From Streptomyces sp. NBC_00513 (GTDB taxonomy: Bacteria; Actinomycetota; Actinomycetes; Streptomycetales; Streptomycetaceae): a stretch of DNA of 64,000 nt. The notes below the pieces were generated by a model. That model worked only from the letters and a program-made list of their open reading frames with translations, was not told the origin of the DNA and did no database searches. The stretch is from NCBI RefSeq assembly GCF_041431415.1, contig NZ_CP107845.1:2604001-2668000 (forward strand), given 5' to 3'. Numbering within the stretch: the first letter of the stretch is position 1; the number at the start of each line of letters is the position of its first letter. The position numbers and the translations under genes are program-made. Below are positions 8,857 to 18,188 of the stretch, piece after piece.

Positions 8857-9996
8857 ATGCGACCCGCTCGCCTCACCGTTCTCGCCGCGGCCGCCGTCGT
8901 GGCCACGCTCACCGCCGTCACGGGCTGCGCGGAGAAGGGCGACGCCGGCGGCGACGGCGCGATCAAGGTCGCCGCCTCGGACAGCGCCTGTGAGGTCTCC
9001 AAGAAGGAGTTCCCCGCCGGCAAGATCACGGTCGACGTCGAGAACAAGGGCTCCAAGGTCACCGAGGTCTACGTCCTTTTCCCCGACGACCGGATCGTCG
9101 CCGAGCGCGAGAACATCGGCCCCGGCACCAAGGCCTCCATCACCGCCGAGATCAAGGCGGGCGACTACGAGATCGCCTGCAAGCCCGGCATGAAGGGTGA
9201 CGGCATCCGCCAGGCGGTCAAGGCCACCGGCGGCGGCGCCGTCGCCAAGCGCAGCCCGGAGATGGACGCCGCGGTCGCCGAGTACCGCAAGTACGTACAG
9301 GGGCAGGCCGACGAGACCCTCCCCAAGGCGCAGGCCTTCGCGGATGCGGTCAAGGCCGGCGACGTCGAGGCCGCGAAGAAGGCGTACGCCGTCTCGCGCA
9401 TCGGCTGGGAGCGCACCGAGCCCGTCGCCGAGTCCTTCGGCGACCTGGACCCGAAGGTCGACCTCCGCGAGGCCGACCTGGAGGCCAACCAGGAGTGGAC
9501 CGGCTGGCACACGCTGGAGAAGGCCGTGTTCAAGGACGGCAAGCTCGGCGAGCCGGAGAAGAAGCTCGCTGACACCCTGATGGCCGACCTCACCGTGTGG
9601 CAGAAGAAGGTCGGCACGGCCGAGATCACCCCGACCTCGATGGCGAACGGCGCCAAGGAGCTGCTGGACGAGGTCGCCACCGGCAAGGTGACGGGCGAGG
9701 AGGAGTTCTTCAGCCACACCGACCTGGTCGACTTCAAGGCCAACGTCGAGGGCGCGGAGAAGGCCTACCAGCTGCTGAAGCCGGTCGCCGCGAAGAACGA
9801 CCCGGAACTCGCGAAGACCCTGGACACCCGGTTCGCGGCGCTGAACACGCTGCTGGACAAGTACCGCGCCGACAAGACGGGCTACGACTTCGTCTCGTAC
9901 GACAAGGTCGGCGACGCGGAGCGCAAGGAGCTCTCGGACGCGGTCAACGCGCTGGCCGAGCCGCTCTCGAAGCTCGCCGCCTCGGTCGCGAAGTAA
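8857..9996 (+). CDS. efeO: Iron uptake protein EfeO (cupredoxin + imelysin/M75)
   Basis: Extracytoplasmic component of the EfeUOB system, proposed to bind Fe and deliver it to EfeU. The 379 residues carry a lipoprotein signal (TGC near residue 26), an N-terminal cupredoxin-like domain (about 35-125) and an imelysin-like M75 domain (about 140-379) with its HxxE motif in GWHTLEK. A GGAG-like site precedes the ATG. It is followed 35 bases later by efeB and then efeU, giving the order O-B-U. The iron box directly upstream suggests induction in iron starvation. Confidence 0.92.
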   Translation: MRPARLTVLAAAAVVATLTAVTGCAEKGDAGGDGAIKVAASDSACEVSKKEFPAGKITVDVENKGSKVTEVYVLFPDDRIVAERENIGPGTKASITAEIKAGDYEIACKPGMKGDGIRQAVKATGGGAVAKRSPEMDAAVAEYRKYVQGQADETLPKAQAFADAVKAGDVEAAKKAYAVSRIGWERTEPVAESFGDLDPKVDLREADLEANQEWTGWHTLEKAVFKDGKLGEPEKKLADTLMADLTVWQKKVGTAEITPTSMANGAKELLDEVATGKVTGEEEFFSHTDLVDFKANVEGAEKAYQLLKPVAAKNDPELAKTLDTRFAALNTLLDKYRADKTGYDFVSYDKVGDAERKELSDAVNALAEPLSKLAASVAK

Positions 9997-10031
9997 CCAG
10001 GGAGAACAGCGGAGCGGACGGGAGTACGAGG

Positions 10032-11363
10032 ATGGCGGAGTCGAAGTCCCAGCCGGCGGGAATGCCGGAGCCGCAGCCCGGCGACGGGCCGCGCGCCGAC
10101 GGCCCGGAGGCCGGCGCGCCGACCGGTGGCGGCCCCGCCGCGCCCTCGCGGCGCGCCGTGCTGGGCTGGGGCGGCGCCGGGCTGGCGCTCGGCGCCGCCG
10201 CGACCGGCGGTGCGGTGGCGGTGTTCGGCGGTGGCACGGACGTGGTGCCGGCCGCCTCCTCGGGGGCGGCCGTGCCCTTCCACGGCGAGCACCAGGCCGG
10301 GATCGCGACCGCCGTCCAGGACCGTCTGCACTTCGCCGCCTTCGACGTGACGACGAAGGACCGGGCCGAACTCGTCGCGCTCCTCAAGGAGTGGACGCGG
10401 GCGGCCCGGTTGATGACGGCCGGGCTGCCGGTCGGCGAGGGCGGTTTCGGCGGTCTGCCGGAGGCTCCGCCGGACGACACGGGCGAGGCGCTGGGCCTGA
10501 AGGCCTCGCGGCTCACCCTGACCGTCGGCTTCGGCCCGGGCCTCTTCGCGAAGGACCGCTTCGGCCTGGAGGGCAGGCGCCCGGCCGCCCTGGTGGACCT
10601 GGAGCTGTTCCCGGGCGACAACCTGGACGCGGCCCGCTCCGGCGGCGACCTGTGCGTCCAGGCGTGCGCCGACGATCCGCAGGTCGCGGTGCACGCCATT
10701 CGCCAGCTCGCCCGGATCGGCTTCGGCAGGATCGCGATGCGCTGGTCCCAGCTCGGCTTCGGCAAGACCTCCTCGACGACCCCGGACGCGCAGACCCCGC
10801 GCAACATGATGGGCTTCAAGGACGGCACCCGGAACGTCTCGGGCACGGACCGGGAGGCGTTGGAGAAGTTCGTCTGGGCGGGCCCCTCCGACGGCTCCGA
10901 CTGGATGGCCGGCGGCTCGTACCTGGTCGCCCGGCGCATCCGGATGCACATCGAGACCTGGGACCGCACCTCCCTGCGGGAGCAGGAGGACATCATCGGC
11001 CGCGACAAGGGCGAGGGCGCCCCCGTCGGCAAGTCCAAGGAGCGCGACGAGCCGTTCCTGAAGGCGATGAAGCCGGACGCGCACGTCCGCCTCGCGCACC
11101 CGGACACCAACGGCGGCGCGACGATCCTGCGCCGCGGCTACTCCTTCACGGACGGCACGGACGGGCTGGGCCGGCTCGACGCCGGACTGTTCTTCCTGGC
11201 GTACCAGCGGGACGTCCGCAAGGGGTTCGTGCCGATCCAGCGGGAGCTGGCCAGGAACGACTCGCTCAACGAATACATCCAGCACGTGGGTTCGGCCGTC
11301 TTCGCCGTCCCGCCGGGCGTCCGTGACAAGGACGACTGGTGGGGCCGGACGCTGTTCGCGTAG
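10032..11363 (+). CDS. efeB: Deferrochelatase/peroxidase EfeB (Dyp-type, Tat-exported)
   Basis: Dyp-type heme peroxidase of the Efe system, thought to oxidise Fe2+ for uptake by EfeU or to take iron from heme. The 443-residue product has a twin-arginine export signal (SRRAVLG, residues about 38-44, then a hydrophobic run), the GFKDGTRN Dyp motif with the catalytic Asp, and the C-terminal RGYSFTDGTD segment. The ATG at 10032 follows GGAGTACGAG. It lies between efeO and efeU in one transcription unit. Confidence 0.92.
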   Translation: MAESKSQPAGMPEPQPGDGPRADGPEAGAPTGGGPAAPSRRAVLGWGGAGLALGAAATGGAVAVFGGGTDVVPAASSGAAVPFHGEHQAGIATAVQDRLHFAAFDVTTKDRAELVALLKEWTRAARLMTAGLPVGEGGFGGLPEAPPDDTGEALGLKASRLTLTVGFGPGLFAKDRFGLEGRRPAALVDLELFPGDNLDAARSGGDLCVQACADDPQVAVHAIRQLARIGFGRIAMRWSQLGFGKTSSTTPDAQTPRNMMGFKDGTRNVSGTDREALEKFVWAGPSDGSDWMAGGSYLVARRIRMHIETWDRTSLREQEDIIGRDKGEGAPVGKSKERDEPFLKAMKPDAHVRLAHPDTNGGATILRRGYSFTDGTDGLGRLDAGLFFLAYQRDVRKGFVPIQRELARNDSLNEYIQHVGSAVFAVPPGVRDKDDWWGRTLFA

Positions 11364-11389
11364 TTCCCGTAGCGCGTAGGAGGATCCGC

Positions 11390-12277
11390 GTGTTCAGCAA
11401 TTATCTGATCGGTCTGCGCGAGGGGCTGGAAGCCAGTCTCGTCGTCTGCATTCTCATCGCCTACCTGGTGAAGACCGGGAACAAGGACAAGCTCGGGCCG
11501 CTGTGGCTCGGCGTGGGGCTGGCCGCCGGGCTGAGCCTGGCCTTCGGCGCGGGCCTGGAGTTCGGCACCCGCCAGTTGACGTTCGAGGCGCAGGAGGCGA
11601 TCGGCGGCTCCCTGTCGATCGTCGCCGTGGGCCTGGTGACGTGGATGGTCTTCTGGATGAAGCGCACCGCGCGGCACCTGAAGGCCGAGCTGCACGGGAA
11701 GTTGGACGCCGCCCTCGCGATGGGCACGGGCGCGCTGGTGGCCACCGCGTTCCTGGCCGTCGGCCGGGAGGGGCTGGAGACCTCGCTGTTCGTGTGGCGG
11801 TCGGTGAAGGCCGCCGGTGACGGCGCGGGCCCGCTGACCGGGGTGCTGCTCGGCATCGCGACGTCGATCCTGCTGGGCTGGCTGTTCTACCGGGGCGCGC
11901 TGCGCATCGATCTCGCGAAGTTCTTCAAGTGGACCGGCGGCCTGTTGGTCGTGGTCGCGGCGGGCGTGCTCGCGTACGGGGTCCACGACCTCCAGGAGGC
12001 GGACTTCCTGCCCGGACTGTCGAACAAGGCCTTCGACATCAGCGAGACGATCCCGCCGGACAGCTGGTACGGCACCCTGCTGAAGGGGACGTTCAACTTC
12101 CAGCCGGACCCGACGGTGTTCCAGCTCGTCGTGTGGGCGCTGTACCTGCTGGTCGTCCTGACCCTGTTCCTGGTCCCGGTGGGGTCCGGTCGGTCGTCTG
12201 CGCCGGTGCCCGCGAAGGCGGCGACGGCGGCGAAGGGGCGGGACGGCGACGACGCGGGCCGGCGGGCCCGGGACTGA
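11390..12277 (+). CDS. efeU: Iron permease EfeU (FTR1 family)
   Basis: Membrane ferric permease receiving iron oxidised by EfeB. Both REGLE motifs, required for iron passage in FTR1 proteins, are visible: LREGLEAS near residue 8 and GREGLETS near residue 125. About seven membrane helices, 295 residues. The GTG at 11390 is set by AGGAGG at 11378-11383 with a 6-base spacer; an in-frame candidate at 11339 would overlap efeB and add a charged leader. Last gene of the efeOBU operon; the next gene is convergent. Confidence 0.92.
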   Translation: MFSNYLIGLREGLEASLVVCILIAYLVKTGNKDKLGPLWLGVGLAAGLSLAFGAGLEFGTRQLTFEAQEAIGGSLSIVAVGLVTWMVFWMKRTARHLKAELHGKLDAALAMGTGALVATAFLAVGREGLETSLFVWRSVKAAGDGAGPLTGVLLGIATSILLGWLFYRGALRIDLAKFFKWTGGLLVVVAAGVLAYGVHDLQEADFLPGLSNKAFDISETIPPDSWYGTLLKGTFNFQPDPTVFQLVVWALYLLVVLTLFLVPVGSGRSSAPVPAKAATAAKGRDGDDAGRRARD

Positions 12278-12288
12278 CGCCGAACGGC

Positions 12289-12849
12289 CTACCAGAGGCG
12301 GTCGATCGTCCCGGGGTACAGCGGGACCCGGATCCCGGTGAACGCGGTACGGGCCCGCTCCGGGTCGGGGCCGAGGAAGGCCGCCAGGACCGTCTTGTCG
12401 AAGCCGGGGGCGTCGGTGGCCAGCGGGTCGGCGGGGGTTCCGCCGACCAGGACCGTGCCCGGGAGCCGTTCGAAGCCGGCCGCCTCGTAGAACGCGCCGA
12501 GCGGCCGGTCGCAGCTGAACAGGGCGAGGTCCACCGTCGGGTCGGCGGCCAGTTCGGCCCGGGCGGCCGCGACCAGGCGCCCGCCGATGCCCCGCCCGCG
12601 CAGCTCCGGCCGGGTCACCACCCCGCTGAGCCCGGCGGCCCGCCAGGTCCGGCCGGGCAGGCGGATCTCCTTGCGCAGCAGGGCCAGTGAGGCGGCCACC
12701 GTGCCGCTCCCGTCGACCAGCAGCACCGTTCGGGGAGCGAGGGCCGGGTCGTGGCCGGCGCCGGCGCCCGGCCAGGCCCGCTCCTCCAGGGCCCGGACCT
12801 GCTCGGCGAGCGGGTCGGGCGGTGTCTCGTACGTCTCGACGCGCAGCAC
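12289..12849 (-). CDS. GNAT-family N-acetyltransferase
   Basis: 186-residue acetyl-CoA-dependent N-acyltransferase of unknown substrate. The acetyl-CoA pyrophosphate-binding motif RGRGIGG is present near residue 95, preceded by the beta-strand GLSGVVTRPE. The C-terminal third is longer than a minimal GNAT domain. It lies 6 bases downstream of the PhzF-like gene on the same strand and may be cotranscribed. It converges with efeU. Confidence 0.8.
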   Translation of the reverse strand: MLRVETYETPPDPLAEQVRALEERAWPGAGAGHDPALAPRTVLLVDGSGTVAASLALLRKEIRLPGRTWRAAGLSGVVTRPELRGRGIGGRLVAAARAELAADPTVDLALFSCDRPLGAFYEAAGFERLPGTVLVGGTPADPLATDAPGFDKTVLAAFLGPDPERARTAFTGIRVPLYPGTIDRLW

Positions 12850-12855
12850 GACGCC

Positions 12856-13719
12856 CTACGCGATCCGCACCCCGGCCCCGCCCACCCGCACCCGGGGGTC
12901 GCCGGGGCGCAGTTCGACGGTGAGGATCCCGGGGCGGCCCATGTCCTCGCCCTGGTGGAGGGTGAGGAGCGCCTGCTCGGGGACGAGGCCGGCCTCGCGG
13001 GCGTACGCGCCGAAGGCGGCCGCGGCGGCCCCGGTGGCGGGGTCCTCGACGACGCCGCCGACCGGGAAGGGGTCGCGTACGTGGAAGACGGTCGGGCTCT
13101 CGCGGTAGACGAGCTGGACCGTGGTGAGGTCCAGGCGCCGCATCAGGGCTTCCAGACGGGCGAAGTCGTAGGAGAGGTCGGCGAGTCGGGCGCGGGTGCC
13201 GGCGCCGATCACCAGGTGGCGGGCGCCGGCGTAGGCGATCCGGGGCAGGAGTGCGGGGTCCAGGTCGGTCGCCGGCCAGTCCAGCGCGGCCAGGGCCTCG
13301 GCGAGGTCGGCGTCGGCGATCTCCTCGACGTGCGGTGCGACGCTGGTCAGGGTGGCGCGCAGGCCCTCGCCCGGCTCGGCGGTGACCGAGACGGGGACGG
13401 TTCCGGCCGGGGTCGCGAACAGCAGCTCGCCGGGGCCGATCCGCTCGGCCAGGGCGACGGCGGTGGCCACGGTGGCGTGCCCGCAGAACGGCACTTCCGC
13501 CTTGGGGCTGAAGTACCGCACGGTGAAGGCGCGGCCGGGTTCGCCGCCGAGGTCGTGCGGCGGGTCGGTGAGGAAGGCCGTCTCGCTGTAGCCGAGCCCG
13601 GCGGCGATGGCCAGCATCGCGGGTGCGTCCAGGCCGGCCGCGTCGAGGACGACCCCGGCGGGGTTGCCGCCCGCCGGGTCGCCGGAGAAAGCCGTGTAGC
13701 GCAGCACTTCGGTCGTCAT
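12856..13719 (-). CDS. PhzF-family isomerase-like protein
   Basis: 287 residues, full length for the PhzF family. Motifs in order: GGNPAGV (near residue 18), GYSETAFL (catalytic Glu, near 45), FCGHATVATA (near 78) and EDPATGAAAAAF (near 225). It is a second, more canonical PhzF-like protein than the one at 1717-2406 and not an obvious recent duplicate of it. Substrate unknown; no phenazine genes are in the window. Confidence 0.85.
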   Translation of the reverse strand: MTTEVLRYTAFSGDPAGGNPAGVVLDAAGLDAPAMLAIAAGLGYSETAFLTDPPHDLGGEPGRAFTVRYFSPKAEVPFCGHATVATAVALAERIGPGELLFATPAGTVPVSVTAEPGEGLRATLTSVAPHVEEIADADLAEALAALDWPATDLDPALLPRIAYAGARHLVIGAGTRARLADLSYDFARLEALMRRLDLTTVQLVYRESPTVFHVRDPFPVGGVVEDPATGAAAAAFGAYAREAGLVPEQALLTLHQGEDMGRPGILTVELRPGDPRVRVGGAGVRIA

Positions 13720-13782
13720 GATCGGCTCAACTTCCGGGGGCGGGAACGCATTCCCGGGTCCGCGCCGCCCTTGTCCCGCGTC

Positions 13783-13851
13783 CGCCCCCGGCGTGGTCGT
13801 GGGTTCGCCCCCGGCTTGGTCGTGGGTTCGCCCCCGGCTTGGTCGTGGCGG
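13783..13851. repeat. Three tandem copies of a 23-bp unit
   Basis: Units at 13783-13805, 13806-13828 and 13829-13851 each begin CGCCCCCGGC and contain TGGTCGTGG; the second unit differs from the first by one base, the third in its last three. The tract lies between the SDR stop and the downstream PhzF gene and encodes nothing convincing. Confidence 0.85.
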
Positions 13852-13855
13852 CGGG

Positions 13856-14617
13856 TCAGCCGCGTCCGATGTAGGGCATGGCGCTCGCCATGACGGTCGC
13901 GAACTGCACGTTCGCCTCCAGGGGCAGTTCGGCCATGTGCAGGACCGTGCGCGCCACGTCGGCGGCGTCCATCACGGGTTCCACCTCCAGTCGCCCGTTG
14001 GCCTGGAGGATGCCGGTCCGCATCCGCTCGGTCATCTCGGTGGCCGCGTTGCCGATGTCGATCTGGCCGCACGCGATGCGGTACGGCCGGCCGTCCAGCG
14101 ACAGCGACTTCGTCAGGCCGGTCATGGCGTGCTTGGTCGCGGTGTAGGCGATCGAGTTCGGGCGCGGGACGTGCGCGGAGATGGAGCCGTTGTTGATGAT
14201 CCGGCCGCCCCGCGGGTCCTGGGCCTTCATCATCCGGAAGGCGGCCTGGGCGCACAGGAAGGAACCGGTGAGGTTGACGTCGACGACGGACCGCCAGGCC
14301 TCGTACGTGATGTCCTCCAGCGCGACGCCGGCCGGGCCGAAGGTGCCCGCGTTGTTGAAGAGCAGGTCGAGCCGCCCGTACCGCTCCCGTACCGTCGCGA
14401 ACAGGGCGCCGACCTCGTCCGGGTCGCGGACGTCCGCCGGTACGCACAGCACGTCCGCGGCGGCGCCGGCCGCCTTCGCGGTGTCCTCCAGGGGTTCCGG
14501 ACGGCGGCCGGCCACGGTCACCGACCAGCCGGCGCCCGCCAGCGCGAGGGCGACGGAACGGCCGATGCCCGAGCCCGCCCCGGTCACCACGGCGATCTTG
14601 TTTCCACGTGCGTTCAT
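13856..14617 (-). CDS. Short-chain dehydrogenase/reductase
   Basis: NAD(P)-dependent oxidoreductase of 253 residues. Cofactor motif TGAGSGIG near residue 13, NNAG near residue 90, catalytic Ser in NNGSIS and Tyr/Lys in YTATK near residue 155. The start at 14617 ([13 protein letters not shown]) puts the glycine motif at the usual place; a longer frame to 14824 is non-homologous leader. Substrate unknown. It is divergent from the Bcr/CflA efflux gene. Confidence 0.85.
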   Translation of the reverse strand: MNARGNKIAVVTGAGSGIGRSVALALAGAGWSVTVAGRRPEPLEDTAKAAGAAADVLCVPADVRDPDEVGALFATVRERYGRLDLLFNNAGTFGPAGVALEDITYEAWRSVVDVNLTGSFLCAQAAFRMMKAQDPRGGRIINNGSISAHVPRPNSIAYTATKHAMTGLTKSLSLDGRPYRIACGQIDIGNAATEMTERMRTGILQANGRLEVEPVMDAADVARTVLHMAELPLEANVQFATVMASAMPYIGRG

Positions 14618-14724
14618 GGGGCCGCAGGGTACGTCACACGGGAGACGGGTCCACGGGCGTTCCGACAGCTGAGAGCATGGATCGCTCAGGGGTGCGAAAA
14701 GAAGACAAAAGACTGGAGTTCCGC

Positions 14725-16062
14725 ATGTCGGAGAGAGGCCCCTCGACGGCCCCCTCGGAAGAGTCGCCGCACGGCTCGGTCCCCGTCCCCGTCGCCGGCG
14801 TGGCGCCGACCGCCGACGCCGCACCGCTGAAGGCCGCGCGCCGCACCGGCCTGCTCGTCACCTTCATCCTGGGCGGACTGACGGCCCTGCCCCCGCTGTC
14901 CATGGACATGTACCTGCCGGCGCTGCCGCAGGTCACCGACGCCCTGCACAGCCCGGCCGCCACCGTCCAGCTCACCCTGACCGCCTGCCTGGCCGGCATG
15001 GCGCTGGGCCAACTGGTCATCGGCCCGATGAGCGACAAGTGGGGCCGCAGGCGCCCGCTGCTCATCGGCATGATCGTCTACGTGCTCGCCACCGCGATCT
15101 GCGCCCTCGCCCCGACCACCGAGCTGCTGATCGCCTTCCGGCTCCTCCAGGGCCTGGCCGGCGCCGCCGCCATCGTCATCGCGCGCGCCGTCGTCCGCGA
15201 CCTGTACGACGGCGTCGAGATGGCCCGGTTCTTCTCCACCCTGATGCTGATATCGGGGGTCGCCCCGATCATCGCCCCGCTCATCGGCGGGCAGATCCTG
15301 CGCGTCGCCGACTGGCGCGGGGTCTTCGTCGTCCTGACCGCCGTCGGCACCGCGCTGACCCTCGTGGTCTGGCGGGGACTCGGCGAGACCCTGCCGCCCG
15401 AGCGCCGCCACACCGGCGGCGTCGGCGCGGCGCTGCGCACCATGCGCGGGCTGCTCGGCGACCGGGTGTTCGCCGGGTACACCCTCACCGGCGGGTTCTC
15501 GTTCGCGGTGCTCTTCTCCTACATCTCCGCCTCCCCCTTCGTGGTGCAGGAGATCTACGGTGCCTCGCCGCAGGCGTTCAGCCTGCTGTTCGGCCTGAAC
15601 TCCGTCGGCCTGATCGTCGTCGGGCAGATCAACGGCAAGCTGCTGGTGGGCCGGGTCAGCCTCGACAAGGCCCTCGGCGTCGGCCTCGCGATCATCACCA
15701 CCGCATCGGTGGCCCTGCTGCTGATGGCCACCGGGGTCTTCGGGAAGGTCGGGCTGGTCCCGATGGCCGCCGCGCTGTTCGTGCTGATGTCGGCCATGGG
15801 CCTGCTGCTGCCGAACACCAACGCGCAGGCTCTGATGCGCACCCCGCACGCCGCCGGGTCGGCCTCCGCGCTGCTGGGCACCTCCTCGTTCCTCGTCGGG
15901 GCCATCGCCTCGCCGCTGGTCGGGATCGCTGGCGAGGACACGGCGGTGCCGATGGCGGTGGTGCAGTTGTCCTGCTCGCTGCTCGCGGTGGCCTGCTTCC
16001 TGGGCCTGTGCCGGCCGTGGCGCGGCCGCGAGCCGATGGCGGGCGCCCGGGCCCGCGCGTAG
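14725..16062 (+). CDS. Bcr/CflA-family MFS drug efflux transporter
   Basis: 445-residue major facilitator with 12 predicted helices after a polar N-terminal tail of about 45 residues. Family marks are [13 protein letters not shown] in helix 1, [10 protein letters not shown] in the loop between helices 2 and 3, and [10 protein letters not shown] near residue 150. ATG 14725 has GGAG 6 bases upstream (14715-14718); an earlier ATG at 14677 lacks a site. Drug:H+ antiport is the family function; the substrate is unknown. A strong hairpin follows. Confidence 0.88.
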   Translation: MSERGPSTAPSEESPHGSVPVPVAGVAPTADAAPLKAARRTGLLVTFILGGLTALPPLSMDMYLPALPQVTDALHSPAATVQLTLTACLAGMALGQLVIGPMSDKWGRRRPLLIGMIVYVLATAICALAPTTELLIAFRLLQGLAGAAAIVIARAVVRDLYDGVEMARFFSTLMLISGVAPIIAPLIGGQILRVADWRGVFVVLTAVGTALTLVVWRGLGETLPPERRHTGGVGAALRTMRGLLGDRVFAGYTLTGGFSFAVLFSYISASPFVVQEIYGASPQAFSLLFGLNSVGLIVVGQINGKLLVGRVSLDKALGVGLAIITTASVALLLMATGVFGKVGLVPMAAALFVLMSAMGLLLPNTNAQALMRTPHAAGSASALLGTSSFLVGAIASPLVGIAGEDTAVPMAVVQLSCSLLAVACFLGLCRPWRGREPMAGARARA

Positions 16063-16069
16063 GTCCTGT

Positions 16070-16111
16070 CCGGGGCGGTGCCTCCGTCCCGGGACGGAGG
16101 CACCGCCCCGG
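16070..16111. terminator. 42-base perfect palindrome, probable terminator
   Basis: Bases 16070-16111 are their own reverse complement: 21-bp arms with no unpaired base, from CCGGGGCGGTGCC through to GGCACCGCCCCGG. It begins 7 bases after the efflux-gene stop, as expected of a Streptomyces terminator without a T-run. Confidence 0.85.
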
Positions 16112-16115
16112 GGCT

Positions 16116-16153
16116 CGTCACCGGCCCGGGCGGTACGTCACCGGCCCGGGCGG
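16116..16153. repeat. 18-bp direct repeat, 20-bp period
   Basis: CGTCACCGGCCCGGGCGG occurs at 16116-16133 and again at 16136-16153, directly upstream of the Rsm22-like gene. No coding role seen. Confidence 0.8.
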
Positions 16154-16201
16154 CGCGTCCGCCGCGTCACCGGGCCCCGCTCGGCGCCGTAAACTTCGCG
16201 G

Positions 16202-17224
16202 GTGAACGCCGCCTCCGCCCCCGCACCCACCACCGCCGAAACCCTCCGGTCCGCGCTGGGCCGGCTCCTCGACGGGCTCCCCCCGAAGCAGGCCTCCGCC
16301 GCCGTGGAGCGGCTCATCGCCAACTACCGGGGCACCACCCCGACCGACGCGCCCGTACTGCGCGACCGCTCCGACGTCGCGGCGTACGCGGCGTACCGGA
16401 TGCCGGCGACCTTCGAGGCGGTGCGGTCCGCGCTGGACGGGCTGGCCGAGGCGGCCCCGGAGTGGGTCCCGGCCTCGCACGTCGACGTGGGCGGCGGCAC
16501 CGGGGCCGCGACCTGGGCCGTGGACGCCATCTGGGACGGGCCGCGCGAGACCACCGTGCTGGACTGGGCGGAACCCGCGCTGGTCCTGGGCCGGGAACTC
16601 GCGGCGGCCTCCGCCTCCCCGGTGCTCCGCGCGGCCGAGTGGCGGCGGGCCGTCATCGGGTCCGGGATCGCCCTGCCCGACGCGGACCTGGTGACCGTGT
16701 CGTACGTCCTGGGCGAGTTGACGGCGGAGGCCCGCCGGGCCGTCGTCGCGGAGGCCGCGCGCGCCGGTCGGGCGGTCGTGCTGATCGAGCCGGGCACCCC
16801 GGACGGGTACCTGCGCCTGCGCGAGGCCCGCGAGCAGCTGATCGAGGCCGGTATGACGGTGGCCGCGCCCTGCCCGCACGACGGCACCTGCCCGATCGAG
16901 GTCGGGAAGGACTGGTGTCACTTCTCGACCCGGGTCAGCCGGTCCTCCCTGCACCGTCAGGTCAAGGGCGGCTCCCTGCCGTACGAGGACGAGAAGTTCG
17001 CGTACGTGGCCGCGACCCGCTTCCCGGTCGAGCCGGCCACCTCCCGGATCACGCGGAGGCCGCAGATCCGGAAGGGGCTCGTGCTGCTGGAGCTGTGCGG
17101 TCCGCAGGGGACGGGCGAGGGCGAGGGTCTGACCCGGGCCACCGTGACCAAGCGCCACGGTGACCTCTACAAGGCGGCGCGGGACGCCGACTGGGGACAG
17201 GAGTGGCCGCCGCCCGCCCGGTGA
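16202..17224 (+). CDS. Rsm22-family small-subunit rRNA methyltransferase-like protein
   Basis: 340 residues, related to mitochondrial Rsm22/METTL17. A Rossmann SAM site appears as HVDVGGGTGAATW near residue 98. After the methyltransferase core, a cysteine cluster CPHDGTCPI followed by DWCHF (about residues 223-243) resembles the Fe-S-binding region of METTL17/Rsm22. A helical N-terminal region precedes the core. Family knowledge places it at the 30S or mitochondrial small subunit during assembly; the bacterial role is poorly defined. The GTG at 16202 gives the expected N-terminus. Single gene, flanked by repeats. Confidence 0.85.
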   Translation: MNAASAPAPTTAETLRSALGRLLDGLPPKQASAAVERLIANYRGTTPTDAPVLRDRSDVAAYAAYRMPATFEAVRSALDGLAEAAPEWVPASHVDVGGGTGAATWAVDAIWDGPRETTVLDWAEPALVLGRELAAASASPVLRAAEWRRAVIGSGIALPDADLVTVSYVLGELTAEARRAVVAEAARAGRAVVLIEPGTPDGYLRLREAREQLIEAGMTVAAPCPHDGTCPIEVGKDWCHFSTRVSRSSLHRQVKGGSLPYEDEKFAYVAATRFPVEPATSRITRRPQIRKGLVLLELCGPQGTGEGEGLTRATVTKRHGDLYKAARDADWGQEWPPPAR

Positions 17225-17281
17225 CGTCCGCCTCGGCCACCTCGCCTCGGCCACATCCGCCCCGGGCCACATCCGCCCCGG

Positions 17282-18091
17282 CTACATCCGCAGCTCCTGG
17301 GTGCAGCACTTCACGCTGCCGCCACCCTTGAGCAGTTCGCCCAGGTCCATCGGGACCGGCTCGAAGCCCCGGTCCCGCAGGGGTGCCAGCAGGCCCGTGG
17401 CGGCCTGCGGGAGCAGCACGTGCAGCCCGTCGGAGACGGAGTTCAGCCCGAAGGCCGCCGCGTCCCGGTCCTCCACGAGGAGGGCGTCCGGGAAGAGGCG
17501 CCGGAGCACGGCCCGGCTGCCCGGCGAGAAGGCCTGCGGGTAGTACATGACCTCGTCCCCGTCGAGGACGGACAGGGCCGTGTCGAGGTGGTAGTAGCGG
17601 GGGTCCACCAGGTCGAGGCCGATGACCGGGCGGCCGAAGAACTCCTGGGCCTCGTCGTGGGACAGGGGGCTGGAGCGGAAGCCCCGGCCGGCGAGGATGT
17701 AGGTGGCGGTGACGGCGAAGTCGCCCTCGCCCTCGTTGACGTGGGACGGCTCGCGGATGTCCGTGAAGCCGTGGGTGCGGAACCAGTCGAGGTGGAGTTC
17801 CGCCTCGGCGGTGCGTTCCGGGTAGGCGAACCGGGCTCCGAGGACCCGGCCGTCGACGACCAGGGCGCCGTTCGCGGCGAACACCATGTCGGGCAGGTCG
17901 GGGTCGGGCACGAGGGTCTCGACGGTGTGGCCGAGGGCGCGGTAGCGGTCCCTCAGGTCCTCCCACTGGGCCAGTGCGAGGGGCAGGTCCACCGGTTTCG
18001 TGGGGTCCATCCACGGGTTGATGGAGTACGTGACCTTGAAGTGCGCGGGCGGGCACATCAGGTATCGCCGGGGTGTGGCGTCTCTGCGCAA
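17282..18091 (-). CDS. ddaH: Dimethylarginine dimethylaminohydrolase (DDAH/amidinotransferase fold)
   Basis: Hydrolyses methylated arginines to citrulline and methylamines, or a related guanidino substrate. The 269 residues show the guanidine-modifying fold: MVFAANGAL near residue 70, EGEGDF near 120, YYHLDTAL near 165 with the catalytic His, and a C-terminal GGSVKCCTQEL containing the nucleophilic Cys. Arginine deiminase is much longer (about 410), which favours DDAH. It is divergent from a TetR regulator that may control it. Confidence 0.82.
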   Translation of the reverse strand: MRRDATPRRYLMCPPAHFKVTYSINPWMDPTKPVDLPLALAQWEDLRDRYRALGHTVETLVPDPDLPDMVFAANGALVVDGRVLGARFAYPERTAEAELHLDWFRTHGFTDIREPSHVNEGEGDFAVTATYILAGRGFRSSPLSHDEAQEFFGRPVIGLDLVDPRYYHLDTALSVLDGDEVMYYPQAFSPGSRAVLRRLFPDALLVEDRDAAAFGLNSVSDGLHVLLPQAATGLLAPLRDRGFEPVPMDLGELLKGGGSVKCCTQELRM

Positions 18092-18188
18092 TGAGGGCTC
18101 CTCACGGTGATGAGGAGTGAATCGTCTCTCCTCCGGGGCGACCGCGCAGTGAACTGACCGGGTGGTTCAGCTCAATGACCGAAACACA

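Noticed and set aside
12856-13719. Phenazine biosynthesis gene cluster
   Set aside because: Only lone PhzF-like genes are present; no phzB-E or G genes lie nearby, and PhzF homologs are widespread.
17225-17281. Tandem CCTCGGCCACATCCGCCCCG-like repeats as an array
   Set aside because: The copies are degenerate, few and confined to one 57-base gap.
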